Shown in pieces: positions 1 to 8,982 of a stretch of 64,000 bases of DNA. Positions within the stretch are counted from its first letter, which is position 1, and each line of letters starts with the position of its first letter. The position numbers and the translations under genes are program-made. Origin of the DNA: Sphingopyxis sp. 113P3. GTDB lineage: Bacteria; Pseudomonadota; Alphaproteobacteria; Sphingomonadales; Sphingomonadaceae. The notes under the pieces were generated by a model. It was not told the origin of the DNA. It did no database searches and saw only the letters and a list, made by a program, of their open reading frames with translations. The stretch lies in NCBI RefSeq assembly GCF_001278035.1, contig NZ_CP009452.1, positions 4,063,501 to 4,127,500 on the forward strand, read 5' to 3'.

Positions 1-893
1 AGCGATACGCGCGACACCGAGCGGTCGATCCCGAGATCGGTCGATGCCTTCAGCATCGGCGGCAAGGAGGCGAGCGACGACTGGGTGCTGAGCGCGACCG
101 CCTGCGCGGGTGCGACCGCCTTCGCGAAGGCGAGAAGACGCACGCGGCCACCGAATACCGCGACCGGATAGGCGAGCGCCCAGGCGGCAAGCCCGGCGCT
201 CGACACGATCACGACATAATGGGCGAGCGCGCCGATCGCCGAGGTGCCGGCGCGCGCGCCAACCCCGAAGGCCAGCGCGAGCACGCCGATCGGCGCGAGC
301 GCGAGCACCCAGCCGACGATGAGCAGCACCGCGCTCGCGATCGTGTCGAAGAAGGCGGTCACCGGCTCGCGCTGCACCGCGGGCAGCCGCGCCAGCGCGA
401 CCGCAAAGACCGCGGTGAAGAGGATGAGCGGAAGAAGCGCGTCGTTCGCGGCCGCGGCAAACGGATTGGTCGGTACGATCGAGCGGAGGAAGGCGGCAAT
501 CCCGACCGTTGGCGCCTCGACATGGGCCGATGTCGTAAGGCTCCCCGTGAGCGAGCGCGCGGCGTCGGCCGGCATCGGGAAGATACCGAGCAGCGCGGGA
601 ATGAGGAGCGCCGCCATCGCGGTCGAAATCCATAGCAGCGCAACGAAGGTGACGACCGAGCGCATCGCGACGCGATCGCCGCGCGCGCTATCGACCGTCT
701 TTGCGATCCCGGTGATCAGGAGCGAGACGACGAGCGGGATGATCGTCATTCTGAGTCCGTCGAGCCAGATACCGCCGATGCTGTCCGCAATCGTTACCGC
801 ATCGATGAGACCAGCGAGCCCGAGCCGCGTCCATCCCACGCCCAGCGCCAGTCCAGCGACCAGCGCCGACAAAATAAGCCAGGTTCTCGCCAT
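1..893 (-). CDS. Dicarboxylate/amino acid:cation symporter (DAACS/SDF family), C-terminus off window
   Basis: The reading frame opens at ATG 893 behind a GGAGGTAGGAGG-type ribosome site and runs without a stop to base 1, giving about 297 residues of N-terminal and central sequence. It begins MARTWLILSALVAGLALGVG, has several hydrophobic segments, and contains the Ser-rich re-entrant loop typical of the sodium:dicarboxylate symporter family (ALSTQSSLASLPPML). The family imports C4-dicarboxylates, glutamate/aspartate or cystine across the inner membrane with Na+ or H+. The substrate cannot be assigned here. It is divergent from the sigma factor at 1208. The cystine-transporter subgroup would fit the nearby C-S lyase, but that is inference. 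Confidence 0.85.
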   Translation of the reverse strand, partial: MARTWLILSALVAGLALGVGWTRLGLAGLIDAVTIADSIGGIWLDGLRMTIIPLVVSLLITGIAKTVDSARGDRVAMRSVVTFVALLWISTAMAALLIPALLGIFPMPADAARSLTGSLTTSAHVEAPTVGIAAFLRSIVPTNPFAAAANDALLPLILFTAVFAVALARLPAVQREPVTAFFDTIASAVLLIVGWVLALAPIGVLALAFGVGARAGTSAIGALAHYVVIVSSAGLAAWALAYPVAVFGGRVRLLAFAKAVAPAQAVALSTQSSLASLPPMLKASTDLGIDRSVSRVS

Positions 894-1207
894 GCGATCA
901 CTCCTCCTACCTCCGATGCGGGAGGCCCCTTTGCTTTGACGCGCTACGAACCGAACACCCCATCGCCCAAAGCGCGATTCCGCGAGGAAGTTTTGCGGTC
1001 CCTCGCCAAATGTTGCAGTTCCGAGGCGACTCCGGGGCAGATGATTCGACCGGACCGACGTTGTTCATGTAGGATTTCGATCATTTGATCGACCGAATAC
1101 CGAACTATCAGTTCAAACATCCCAACATTCGCCAAATTCCTGCCAAAGTCGGTGATGAATTCACCCTAGCACTCATGTCATAAAATGTCGCCACAAGGGG
1201 ACGCACG
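894..1207. promoter_or_regulatory. Divergent intergenic region with two perfect short dyads
   Basis: These 314 bases separate the symporter from the sigma factor gene. I see no convincing gene; a 63-codon minus-strand frame at 944-1135 has no recognisable features. Two perfect inverted repeats are present: TCGATC-ATTT-GATCGA at 1077-1092 and GAACT-ATC-AGTTC at 1102-1114. They lie near each other in a locally AT-richer stretch, and would suit operator sites for either divergent gene. A ribosome site AAGGGGACG precedes the sigma factor ATG at 1208. Confidence 0.4.
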
Positions 1208-1897
1208 ATGACATTCAGTGCCTATGGGGCCGAGTATGAGACTGAAAACGTCACGGCCGGCGATGGCTGGCAGACGTTCGAACTTATCGCTCCACCTCCG
1301 GAAAAGCCGCCGGCCACTCCCGCTTTGCCGTCCGACAACGCCGCGCCCGATCTTGTCGAAGCTTTCTGGCCGCACCTCCCGCTACTCAGGAAATATCTCC
1401 GCCGCCGCGTCCCGGTCGCCGACCTCGACGACATTCTCCAGGACGTTCTCCTCAGCATCATTCGCCGCGCCGACGCCGCCGCGGTCGCCCATCCCAAATG
1501 TTATCTCTTCCAGGCCGCGCAGGCCGCGCTCATCGATCGCCATCGCCGCCAGACGACGCGCCGCAGCGACTGCCATTGCCAGCTCGACGAACCTGACCAT
1601 CCGGTCGACGAGATGTCGCCGCTGCGCATCCTGCTTGCCAAGGATGAGGTCCGCGCTGTCGAGACCATGCTCAGCCAGCTTCCCGAGCGGACGCAGGAAA
1701 TCCTCGTCGCGATCCGTGTCGAAGGGTCGAGCCTGAAGAGCCTCGCGAACCGCTACAACATCTCGACGAGCGCCATCGAAAAACATGTGACCAAGGCCGC
1801 CAAGGCGCTCTCGGTCGTCCGCCGCAGCGATCTCGTCGCGGCACATCGCAACGGCGTGTCGCCGCAGCGGCAGAAACTCCTCTCCAATTCCATCTGA
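1208..1897 (+). CDS. ECF-type RNA polymerase sigma factor (FecI-like)
   Basis: A 229-residue protein with the two-domain layout of an ECF sigma factor. Region 2 spans roughly residues 50-110 (DLDDILQDVLLSIIRR, the -10 recognition and core-binding helix). Region 4 spans roughly residues 145-200 (LPERTQEILVAIRVEG followed by a helix-turn-helix, LANRYNISTSAIEKHVTKA). The N-terminal extension of about 45 residues is unusual for the family, and an alternative start inside it is possible. FecI-like factors normally sit beside a FecR anti-sigma gene and direct transcription of a TonB receptor. A receptor gene lies two genes downstream, but no FecR is present in the window. It is followed 14 bases later by the PLP lyase, so the genes are probably co-transcribed. 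Confidence 0.85.
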   Translation: MTFSAYGAEYETENVTAGDGWQTFELIAPPPEKPPATPALPSDNAAPDLVEAFWPHLPLLRKYLRRRVPVADLDDILQDVLLSIIRRADAAAVAHPKCYLFQAAQAALIDRHRRQTTRRSDCHCQLDEPDHPVDEMSPLRILLAKDEVRAVETMLSQLPERTQEILVAIRVEGSSLKSLANRYNISTSAIEKHVTKAAKALSVVRRSDLVAAHRNGVSPQRQKLLSNSI

Positions 1898-1911
1898 GAA
1901 AGAAAATATAG

Positions 1912-3117
1912 ATGACGCTTTGCAGTATGGTTCACGAGCAGACGCGGCTCATCCACGGCGATACCCCGTGCGACGCGCTCCAGCGGACCCCCGGTCCGCC
2001 AATCCAGCGCGGCTCGACCGTTCTCCTGCCCAGCTGTGAGGCGCTCTACGACGGCGGCAAGGTCACCTACGGCCGCGTCGGCCTCTCGACCCAGCGCACG
2101 CTGCGCGATGCCCTGCGCGATCTCGAGAATGCCGATGAAGCCTTCATCTATCCCTCGGGCCTCACCGCGATCACCGGCACGCTGCTCGCGCTGCTCTCCG
2201 TCGGCGACGAAGTTCTCGCCTGCGACACCGTCTATAATCCGACCCGGCGTTTCCTTGCCGGCACGCTCGCGCGCTACGGCGTCACCGCGCGCTACTTCGA
2301 TCCCGCCGACGATGCCGAAGCCATCCGCGCGATGATAACGCCGAAGACCCGTGTGATCTTTCTCGAATCCCCCGGTTCGCTGAGCTTCGAAATGCAGGAC
2401 ATCCCGGCGATCGCCGCAATGGCGAAGGAAGCCGGGATCATGACCGTGATCGACAATACCTGGTCGGCCGGCGTCCTCTTCAAGCCGCTCGATCACGGCG
2501 TCGACGTGAGCATCCAGTCGCTCACCAAATATGTCTGCGGCCATTCGGACGTGTTCATGGGGCTCGCCGCGGCGAAGGGCCATGCCGCCGAACTGCTCGC
2601 GGCGTCGAGCTACGAGACCGGCTGGGCGGTATCGCCCGACGACGCCTATATGGCGATCCGCGGTCTGCGGACACTCCATACCCGTCTCGCACAACATGGC
2701 GCCGCCGCGCTTCAGGTCGCCAAATGGCTCGAGGCGCAGCCCGAAGTCCATTCGGTGATGTGCCCCGCGCTGCCGAGCGATCCGGGTCATGCGATCTGGA
2801 AGCGCGATTTCACGGGCATCTGCGGCCTGATCGGCGCGGTACTCCAGCCCGCACCCGAAACGGCTGTCGCCGCGATGGTTGAGCAGCTCAAGCTTTTCGG
2901 TCTCGGTTTCAGCTGGGGCGGCTATGAGAGCCTCGCCATTCCCGTCGACCCGCAGCTCAAGGCCCGGACCCACAAGCTCAGCTATCCCGGCCCCTTGCTA
3001 AGATTGCACATCGGGCTCGAAAGGGTGGATGACCTCATCGCGGATTTGCGGCAAGGGCTCGGCACCCTTTCGCAGGACACCGCAGCGCCACCGCGTAAGT
3101 TGAGGGCCGCAGGATAA
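1912..3117 (+). CDS. metC: Cystathionine beta-lyase-like PLP-dependent enzyme
   Basis: A 401-residue Cys/Met metabolism PLP enzyme of the usual length for MetC. Visible family residues are Y53 and R55 (VTYGRVG, phosphate-binding from the neighbouring subunit), Y109 (DTVYNPTRR), the DNTW motif at 181-184 with the PLP-ring Asp, and the Schiff-base lysine K206 in SLTKYVCGHSD. MetC splits cystathionine into homocysteine, pyruvate and ammonia, and can also desulfhydrate cystine-like thioethers. It sits between a sigma factor and a TonB receptor rather than with methionine biosynthesis genes, so a catabolic role on an imported sulfur compound is possible (inference). The start has only a weak ribosome site. 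Confidence 0.85.
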   Translation: MTLCSMVHEQTRLIHGDTPCDALQRTPGPPIQRGSTVLLPSCEALYDGGKVTYGRVGLSTQRTLRDALRDLENADEAFIYPSGLTAITGTLLALLSVGDEVLACDTVYNPTRRFLAGTLARYGVTARYFDPADDAEAIRAMITPKTRVIFLESPGSLSFEMQDIPAIAAMAKEAGIMTVIDNTWSAGVLFKPLDHGVDVSIQSLTKYVCGHSDVFMGLAAAKGHAAELLAASSYETGWAVSPDDAYMAIRGLRTLHTRLAQHGAAALQVAKWLEAQPEVHSVMCPALPSDPGHAIWKRDFTGICGLIGAVLQPAPETAVAAMVEQLKLFGLGFSWGGYESLAIPVDPQLKARTHKLSYPGPLLRLHIGLERVDDLIADLRQGLGTLSQDTAAPPRKLRAAG

Positions 3118-3190
3118 GCGCCGAACAAGCGGAAAACAAAAAATCGCAGGTTCACCGGGGGAACGATTTTCCGTATTCAGGAGCAAGACC

Positions 3191-5665
3191 ATGCAAAAAT
3201 ATACGAGACTGCTGGTGGGGGCGTCCTGCGTCGCCGCCGCCATCTCCATGCCTGCCTTCGCGCAGGATGCCCCGGCCGACAACGCCGGTGAAACGGCCTC
3301 CCAGTCCGAAATCATCGTCACCGGCACCCGTGGCCAAGCTCGTACCGTCATTTCGAGCCCGACCCCGATCGACGTGATCGGCGGCGAAGAGCTTGAAAAG
3401 CTCGGCGGCGGCATGCAGCTGCGCGACGCGCTGACGCAGCTCGTGCCGTCGTTCCAGTCGACGACCGTGGGCAGCTCGTCGTTCAACAGCCTGACGCGCC
3501 CCGCGGGACTTCGCGGCCTTTCGGGCGTCCATGTCCTCGTGCTGGTCAACGGCAAGCGCCGTCACAACAGCTCGATCATCGACTTCAACTCGGGCGCGAC
3601 GTCGCAGGGCGGCAACCCGGTCGATCTCGACCTCATCCCGTCGAGCGCAATCGAGCGCATCGAAGTCCTGCGCGATGGCGCCTCGGCGCAATATGGCTCG
3701 GATGCGATCGCGGGCGTGATCAACGTCATCCTGAAAACCAACGACTCGGGCGGCAAGGCGACGTTCGAAGCCGGCCAGCGCTATGGCCGAGACGGCAGCG
3801 GCAGCGACGGAGAGACCATCTCGGGCAGCGTCTCGCACGGCTTCGCGCTCGGCGACGGCGGTTCGTTCACACTGTCGGTCGAAGGCAAGAAGGCCAACGC
3901 CGCCGTGCGCAACACCGACGTAACCGGGGCGCTTTATTTCCCGCTCGCCGGCGGTGTACCCGATCCGCGCGAGCTCACCGCCAATCGCCGCACCTATCAA
4001 GGTGGCCTCCCCGACGTGAAGGACGTCAAGGTCGCGCAAACGCTCGTCCTGCCGCTCGGCAACGTCACCTTCTACTCGGATGGCACCTTCGGCTATCGCG
4101 ACGCGCGCGTCGGCCAGGCCGGCCGCCGCCCGAACAGCAACCAGAACATCATCCAGATCTATCCCGACGGCTTCACGCCTTACTACACGCTGCAGGAAAC
4201 CGACTTCCAATTCACCGGCGGCCTTCGCGGCGAGACTGCGGGCTGGAACATCGATCTCAGCAGCACTTATGGCCGCAACTATGCCAAGAATGGCGCCGAA
4301 AATACGCTCAACGCGTCGATCGGTCCGTCGAGCCCGACCGAGTTCAAGACCTTCAGTTCGGCGTTCGACCAGTGGACCAACAACCTCGATCTCACCCGCC
4401 GTATCGAGCTCGGCGGCGAGACGGCGCTTCAGGTCTCGATGGGTGCCGAATATCGCTACGAGAATTACGTCACCAAGCCGCTCGACGTCGACAGCTACCG
4501 TGCCGGGGGTTATTTCTACCCGACCGGCCCACTCGCCGGGCGCCCGGCACAGGTCGGGGCGCAGGGTGCGATCGTCGTTACCCCCGAAGATGCCGCGGAC
4601 GTGAACCGCAACATCTGGGCGGGCTATGTCGATCTCGCGCTCGACGTCAGCCCGCGCTTCCTCGTCACCGCGGCGGGGCGCTTCGAGCATTTCGACGACA
4701 GCTCGGGCAGCGTCTTCAGCGGCAAGGTGAGCGCACGCTATGAGCTGACCGACTGGCTCGCACTGCGAGGTGCGTTCAGCAACGGCTTCCGCGCGCCCTC
4801 GCTGGCGCAGCAGGACTTCGCGCAGACCTCGACGTCGATCAACCTTGTCGGCGGCGTCTATATCCCGGTGCTCACCAAGATCGTGAAAACGAACTCGGCG
4901 GTCGCGCAGGCGCTCGGCGCGCAGCCACTCAAGCCTGAAAAGTCGAAGAACTACAGCCTCGGCTTCACGCTGACACCGGCGGCGGGCCTCTCGCTCTCGG
5001 TCGACGCCTACCAGATCGATCTCGACGACCGCATCACCCTGACCGGCCTGTTGTCGGGCACGGGGATCCGGAACATCCTGATCGCCAACGGCTTCTCGGG
5101 TGACCAGTCGGTGCGCTTCTTCACCAATGCCGTGGACACGCGCACGCGCGGCGTCGATGTCGTGGGCACCTATGCGTTCGACGTCGGCAGTGCCGGACGC
5201 CTGCGCACGAGCGTCGGCTTCAACTATAATGACACCGACATCAGGAAGATCGCAGCCAACCCGAGCGAACTCGCGGGCCTCGGCCTGACCCTGTTCGACC
5301 GGCGCACCCAGGGCTGGTTCACCTCGACTCCCAAGACCAAGCTGATCCTCGGCGCCAACTTCGAATCCGGTCCCTTCACGATTAACGTCAAGGAAACGCG
5401 CTACGACAAATTCAAGTCGCTCGATAATCTCGTCGGCGGCCTTCCCGTCAACGACCAGAGCTTCGGCGCCAAGTGGATCACCGATCTCGAGGTCTCCTAC
5501 GGCGTGACCGAGAAGTTTCGGGTCGCCGCGGGCGCCTATAACATCTTCGATGTCTATCCCGACCGCACGACCGTCGCCAACACCATCGGGCTCGCGCCCT
5601 ATGGCGCCGGGCCGTTCGGCCAATATGGCGGCTACTATTATGGCCGGATCGCGCTCGATTTCTGA
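3191..5665 (+). CDS. TonB-dependent outer-membrane receptor
   Basis: An 824-residue receptor. It begins with a signal peptide (MQKYTRLLVGASCVAAAISM..AFAQ), followed by the EIIVTGTR stretch common near the TonB-box/plug boundary, a plug domain (about 45-170, with GLSGVHVLVLVNGKRR and IERIEVLRDGASAQYGSDAIAGVINV), and a long beta-barrel ending in the C-terminal aromatic signature YYYGRIALDF. An AGGAG site lies 7 bases before the ATG. It should import a large or scarce substrate using proton motive force relayed by TonB. The ligand is unknown; the metC-like neighbour and the ECF sigma factor upstream suggest a regulated, substrate-specific locus. Confidence 0.92.
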   Translation: MQKYTRLLVGASCVAAAISMPAFAQDAPADNAGETASQSEIIVTGTRGQARTVISSPTPIDVIGGEELEKLGGGMQLRDALTQLVPSFQSTTVGSSSFNSLTRPAGLRGLSGVHVLVLVNGKRRHNSSIIDFNSGATSQGGNPVDLDLIPSSAIERIEVLRDGASAQYGSDAIAGVINVILKTNDSGGKATFEAGQRYGRDGSGSDGETISGSVSHGFALGDGGSFTLSVEGKKANAAVRNTDVTGALYFPLAGGVPDPRELTANRRTYQGGLPDVKDVKVAQTLVLPLGNVTFYSDGTFGYRDARVGQAGRRPNSNQNIIQIYPDGFTPYYTLQETDFQFTGGLRGETAGWNIDLSSTYGRNYAKNGAENTLNASIGPSSPTEFKTFSSAFDQWTNNLDLTRRIELGGETALQVSMGAEYRYENYVTKPLDVDSYRAGGYFYPTGPLAGRPAQVGAQGAIVVTPEDAADVNRNIWAGYVDLALDVSPRFLVTAAGRFEHFDDSSGSVFSGKVSARYELTDWLALRGAFSNGFRAPSLAQQDFAQTSTSINLVGGVYIPVLTKIVKTNSAVAQALGAQPLKPEKSKNYSLGFTLTPAAGLSLSVDAYQIDLDDRITLTGLLSGTGIRNILIANGFSGDQSVRFFTNAVDTRTRGVDVVGTYAFDVGSAGRLRTSVGFNYNDTDIRKIAANPSELAGLGLTLFDRRTQGWFTSTPKTKLILGANFESGPFTINVKETRYDKFKSLDNLVGGLPVNDQSFGAKWITDLEVSYGVTEKFRVAAGAYNIFDVYPDRTTVANTIGLAPYGAGPFGQYGGYYYGRIALDF

Positions 5666-5692
5666 TCCCCACCGTCCTCAGGAGTCCGCATC

Positions 5693-7183
5693 ATGCGCGA
5701 TGAACTGATGCGGATCCTGTCCTGGGCCGCCCTTTCGACCGGCATTGCCGGCGGCGGGGCGGCCGGGACGACCGTTCCCGCCTTCGCGCCCGTCCAGACC
5801 GCCGATTTCACCATTCCCGGCTCGCTCTCCAACAGCTGGGCAGATTTCGACCGTGATGGCGATCTCGACCTCGCCGTGTCGATCAAGACCGGCGAAATTC
5901 GCCTCTACCGCAACGACCGCGGCCATTTCACCAGCATCGGTGCCGCGATGGGCCTGCCCGTCTCCGGCGCCGAGATGCGCGGGCTGTCATGGGGCGACTA
6001 TGACGGCGATGGTTGGTTCGATCTCTATGCCGGCGCCACCAAGGCGACCGAAGCCAACCTTCTGTTCCGCAATGAGAGCGGCCGCCGTTTCATCCGCCAG
6101 GACCTCACACCCGTCGTTCCCGGACGCTCGGCGCGGCAATCGAGCTGGGTCGATTACGACAATGACGGCGACCTGGACCTTTTCACTGCCGACCGCGCTG
6201 GCCCCAATGCGCTGTTTCGCCAGGATGCGGGCCGTTTCGTGCGCGTCGACGCCGAACAGGCAGGCGACGACGCGCGGCCGACCGTAGGTGCCTGCTGGTT
6301 CGATTACGACCGCGATGGCGATCTCGATCTCTTCCTCGCCAACCAGTCGGGCGCAACCGACGCACTGTGGCGCAACGACGGCGGTCGCTTCGTCGACGTA
6401 GCTCCCGCGCTCGGCATAGACCGCCCCGGCCGTCCGGCCGAAGATGGCAGCGTCGGTTGCGCGATCGGCGACTATGACAATGACGGCGAACTCGACCTGT
6501 TCGTCGCGAGCTACGGCGTCAACATCCTCTACCGCAACAAGGGCGACGGCAGCTTCGAGAATGTCGCGCCCGAGCTCGGCCTCGCGGAGGACAATCATGC
6601 CGTCGGCGCCGCTTGGGGTGATTTCGACAATGACGGCTGGCTCGACCTCTTCGTCGCCGCTTATACCGGAAAGTCGGGTGCGCAGCAGCCCGCAAACCGC
6701 CTCTATCGCAACCTCGGAGGCAAGGGCTTTGAGAACATCCTGCCCGCCGGTTCGGCGCTCAACGTCGCCGATCATGGCATCCAGTGGATCGACTATGACC
6801 GCGACGGCGCTCTCGATCTCTCGGTCACACGCGGATACACCGCGACCGGCGGCCATTTCCTCTTCCATAACGATCCGGGCAAGCAGGCGGCGCGGCGCGG
6901 CCTTTCGGTGCGCGTCCTCGACAAGGCGGGGCGTTTCACTCGCATGGGCGCCGAAGTCCGGCTCTACGACGCCGCCGGCCAGATCGTCGCGACGCGTCTG
7001 GTCTCGACCGGCGAAGGCTATAATTCGCAAGGCACCCAGCCGGTCCACTTCGGCCTCGCCTCCATGACGCCGGTGACCGTCGAAGTCACCTTCATGAACA
7101 GGGCGAGCCGCCGGACGCAGCGGATCGAGCATGTTCGCCCGGAGCGCTATGCCGGGACCGAACTCGTGATCCGTGAGCGGTAG
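5693..7183 (+). CDS. CRTAC1-like FG-GAP/VCBS repeat protein with UnbV/ASPIC C-terminal domain
   Basis: A 496-residue protein made of repeated DxDxDGxxD-type calcium-binding segments, for example DFDRDGDLDLAV, DYDGDGWFDLYA, DYDNDGDLDLFT, DYDNDGELDLFV and DFDNDGWLDLFV. These are the hallmark of FG-GAP/VCBS beta-propeller blades. The C-terminal 120 residues (GAEVRLYDAAGQIVATR..STGEGYNSQGTQPVHFGL) match the ASPIC/UnbV domain. It has a weakly signal-like hydrophobic start (ILSWAALSTGIAGGGAAG) and is probably exported. It starts 27 bases after the receptor gene with a CAGGAG site, so it is probably co-expressed. A binding or adhesion role alongside the receptor is inference. Confidence 0.85.
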   Translation: MRDELMRILSWAALSTGIAGGGAAGTTVPAFAPVQTADFTIPGSLSNSWADFDRDGDLDLAVSIKTGEIRLYRNDRGHFTSIGAAMGLPVSGAEMRGLSWGDYDGDGWFDLYAGATKATEANLLFRNESGRRFIRQDLTPVVPGRSARQSSWVDYDNDGDLDLFTADRAGPNALFRQDAGRFVRVDAEQAGDDARPTVGACWFDYDRDGDLDLFLANQSGATDALWRNDGGRFVDVAPALGIDRPGRPAEDGSVGCAIGDYDNDGELDLFVASYGVNILYRNKGDGSFENVAPELGLAEDNHAVGAAWGDFDNDGWLDLFVAAYTGKSGAQQPANRLYRNLGGKGFENILPAGSALNVADHGIQWIDYDRDGALDLSVTRGYTATGGHFLFHNDPGKQAARRGLSVRVLDKAGRFTRMGAEVRLYDAAGQIVATRLVSTGEGYNSQGTQPVHFGLASMTPVTVEVTFMNRASRRTQRIEHVRPERYAGTELVIRER

Positions 7184-7438
7184 CCCCGGCGGGCGATGCG
7201 GCTCCAATCCGGTTACCCGAATGATATCCATGAAACTGTGACCGCGTATGAACGGCCCTGCGCTGGCAAACGGCTCGAAGGTCAGCACGGCCTGCTTGTT
7301 GGCGCAGCCTTACGCCGGCCTTTGAAGCGGCTCTGCTATCGTCGCCGACGATGCCCTCCCTGGCTTTGCGCACCAAGGCAAGGTTGTTGTCGATCAGAGA
7401 GGTCGCTCTACCTGACGCGGAGACGGCATTCGCCGCGC

Positions 7439-7744
7439 CTAGCCTCGCCAGTGACGGCCCCGGTGATGATGATGCTGTCGCCTCTTCTGGTAGCGCCGTT
7501 CGTATTGATCGCGCCGCTCGAACCGATGAGCGTTGCCGCGATAATAGGGATCGTAGGAACGATAGCCCCGGTCGTGGCCATAAGTGGGGGCGCTGTGCCG
7601 AATGGGCCGGTAATCGCGGTCATGTCCGCGCGGAGCATCATGGCTGCCACTCCAGCCGCCACGATCACCATGATGTTGAGCCATTGCGGTGCCCGGGATC
7701 GCAAATGCGAGCAGCGCCGCCGCGAACTGCACAAATTTTCGCAT
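7439..7744 (-). CDS. Small exported His/Arg/Tyr-rich protein
   Basis: A 101-residue protein starting at ATG 7744, chosen over a start 30 codons upstream because it follows an AAAGGAGAGACAG ribosome site and opens directly into a signal peptide (MRKFVQFAAALLAFAIPGTAMAQ). The mature part is hydrophilic and very rich in His, Arg, Tyr, Gly and Asp, and ends in a KRRQHHHHRGRHWRG tail. Composition suggests a periplasmic metal- or polyanion-binding protein, resembling RcnB-like small proteins in style, but I do not recognise a family. It is last in the minus-strand metal-efflux series, about 160 bases after the DsbA gene. Confidence 0.6.
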   Translation of the reverse strand: MRKFVQFAAALLAFAIPGTAMAQHHGDRGGWSGSHDAPRGHDRDYRPIRHSAPTYGHDRGYRSYDPYYRGNAHRFERRDQYERRYQKRRQHHHHRGRHWRG

Positions 7745-7906
7745 GTCTGTCTCTCCTTTTACGAACCTGCAAACTCCCCCTTCGTCATTGAACGCACTGT
7801 GAATATCGCACCCGAACACGAGCCGGTGGATCACTCGGGCCAGTGCTGCGGCAGGACGAGATGCTGGAGCGGCTCGCTACCCCGTCAAGGGACACCCCGC
7901 TCCGGC

Positions 7907-8551
7907 TCATTGCCCCATCGCCGCGACCGCGGCCTGAACCTTGGCCTCGACCTGTTCGGGGCTCGGCTGGACGAGCATCTCGCCATTGACGAAGAAGGTC
8001 GGGGTGCCCTTGACGCCGACCGCACGCGCGTCGGCAATGTCCTGCTCCATCCAGGCCATTGCATCGGTGGTCGGCATCGCGCGCGCCTTCGCGACATTGA
8101 GGCCGGCCTTCTCGGCCGCGGCCCAGGCACCGTCCATCTTGCCGTCGTGCCAGTCGGGCTGCGCCTCGAGCAGCGCCGCCGTTACGGGCTGGAGCTTGCC
8201 CTGCACGCGCGCGGCTTCGAGGATCACGATCGCCTCGGCCGAGCCGGGATGGAGCGGCAGGTAGCGCATCACGAGACGCACATCCTTGGGATATTTGGCG
8301 ACGATGCCCTTCACCGTCGGATAGAAGGCGCGGCAGGCCTCGCACGAGGGGTCGAAGAATTCGACGATGGTCACCGGCGCATTCTTTGGACCGATGATTG
8401 GAGAGTGCGGACGAATGAGGCTGTCGACCGGCCCCGCCACGACCTTCTTCGTGGGTTCGCCCTCGGCGGTTCCGCTGTAGAGCATCGCGCCGCCGGTGAA
8501 GGCGAGTGCCGAGAGGACAAGCGTGGCAACGACACCGATACGTCTGTTCAT
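7907..8551 (-). CDS. DsbA-family thiol:disulfide oxidoreductase (periplasmic)
   Basis: A 214-residue thioredoxin-fold protein. The start at ATG 8551 overlaps the DsbB stop by four bases (ATGA) and opens into a membrane or signal segment (MNRRIGVVATLVLSALAFTGG). A CEAC active-site pair (EFFDPSCEACRAFYP) and the cis-Pro loop (GVKGTPTFFVNGE) are present. It is the DsbA/Com1-like type that is often anchored in the periplasm and oxidises or isomerises protein cysteines. The paired DsbB directly upstream would reoxidise it. Location in a metal-efflux operon suggests it repairs metal-damaged or Cys-rich exported proteins (inference). Confidence 0.9.
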   Translation of the reverse strand: MNRRIGVVATLVLSALAFTGGAMLYSGTAEGEPTKKVVAGPVDSLIRPHSPIIGPKNAPVTIVEFFDPSCEACRAFYPTVKGIVAKYPKDVRLVMRYLPLHPGSAEAIVILEAARVQGKLQPVTAALLEAQPDWHDGKMDGAWAAAEKAGLNVAKARAMPTTDAMAWMEQDIADARAVGVKGTPTFFVNGEMLVQPSPEQVEAKVQAAVAAMGQ

Positions 8552-8982
8552 GATTTCAGTCTCCTTTGGAAGTTGAGCAAGAGGATAAGGATGAGCGCAA
8601 ACGCGGCCAGCGACAGGAGGGGCAGCGGCACGCCTCCGATTGCCATGCTCTCTCCAGAGCATGACGGGCCGCCGGTACAGGGGACGATCTGGGCCGGAAT
8701 GACGCCGACGTAGAGCAGGCTGTGATAGAAAGCGACGAGACCGCCGCCGAAAGCCAGCGCCAGCCCATAAGGAACGACGGCGCGGTCCGACATGAACGCC
8801 GCGATGCCGAGAATGATCGCGAGCGGAAACATGAAAGCGCGCTGGAACCAGCAGAGATCGCACGGCGCCTGGCCCATGACCTCACCGACGAAGAGGACAG
8901 CTAGGCTCGACAGGAGGGCAATTGCCCAGACCGCGCCGAGCGGACGCCATTTGTGCGGCGCGAGCATCGGAAAGCTCGTCAT
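8548..8982 (-). CDS. DsbB-family quinone-linked disulfide generator
   Basis: A 144-residue inner-membrane protein with about four hydrophobic helices. The first periplasmic loop carries the DsbB redox pair CDLC (APCDLCWFQRAFMFP), and the second has CTGGPSC, corresponding to the second redox pair. The start at ATG 8982 was chosen because it overlaps the preceding SRPBCC gene's stop by four bases; an upstream extension to 9417 is non-homologous shadow sequence. DsbB passes electrons from DsbA to quinones. The pair forms a self-contained disulfide system embedded in the efflux operon. Confidence 0.9.
   Translation of the reverse strand: MTSFPMLAPHKWRPLGAVWAIALLSSLAVLFVGEVMGQAPCDLCWFQRAFMFPLAIILGIAAFMSDRAVVPYGLALAFGGGLVAFYHSLLYVGVIPAQIVPCTGGPSCSGESMAIGGVPLPLLSLAAFALILILLLNFQRRLKS

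Noticed and set aside
944..1135. 63-codon minus-strand frame between symporter and sigma factor
   Set aside because: No ribosome site, no recognisable features, and it covers likely operator dyads.
3152..5623. 823-codon open frame on the minus strand
   Set aside because: It mirrors the TonB-receptor gene in high-GC DNA; its translation is rich in Arg, Glu, Asp and Ala with no domain pattern, whereas the plus frame has full receptor landmarks.
7196..8713. 505-codon open frame on the plus strand
   Set aside because: It runs antisense through the small exported, DsbA and DsbB genes, which have clear motifs and ribosome sites; the plus translation shows no family features.
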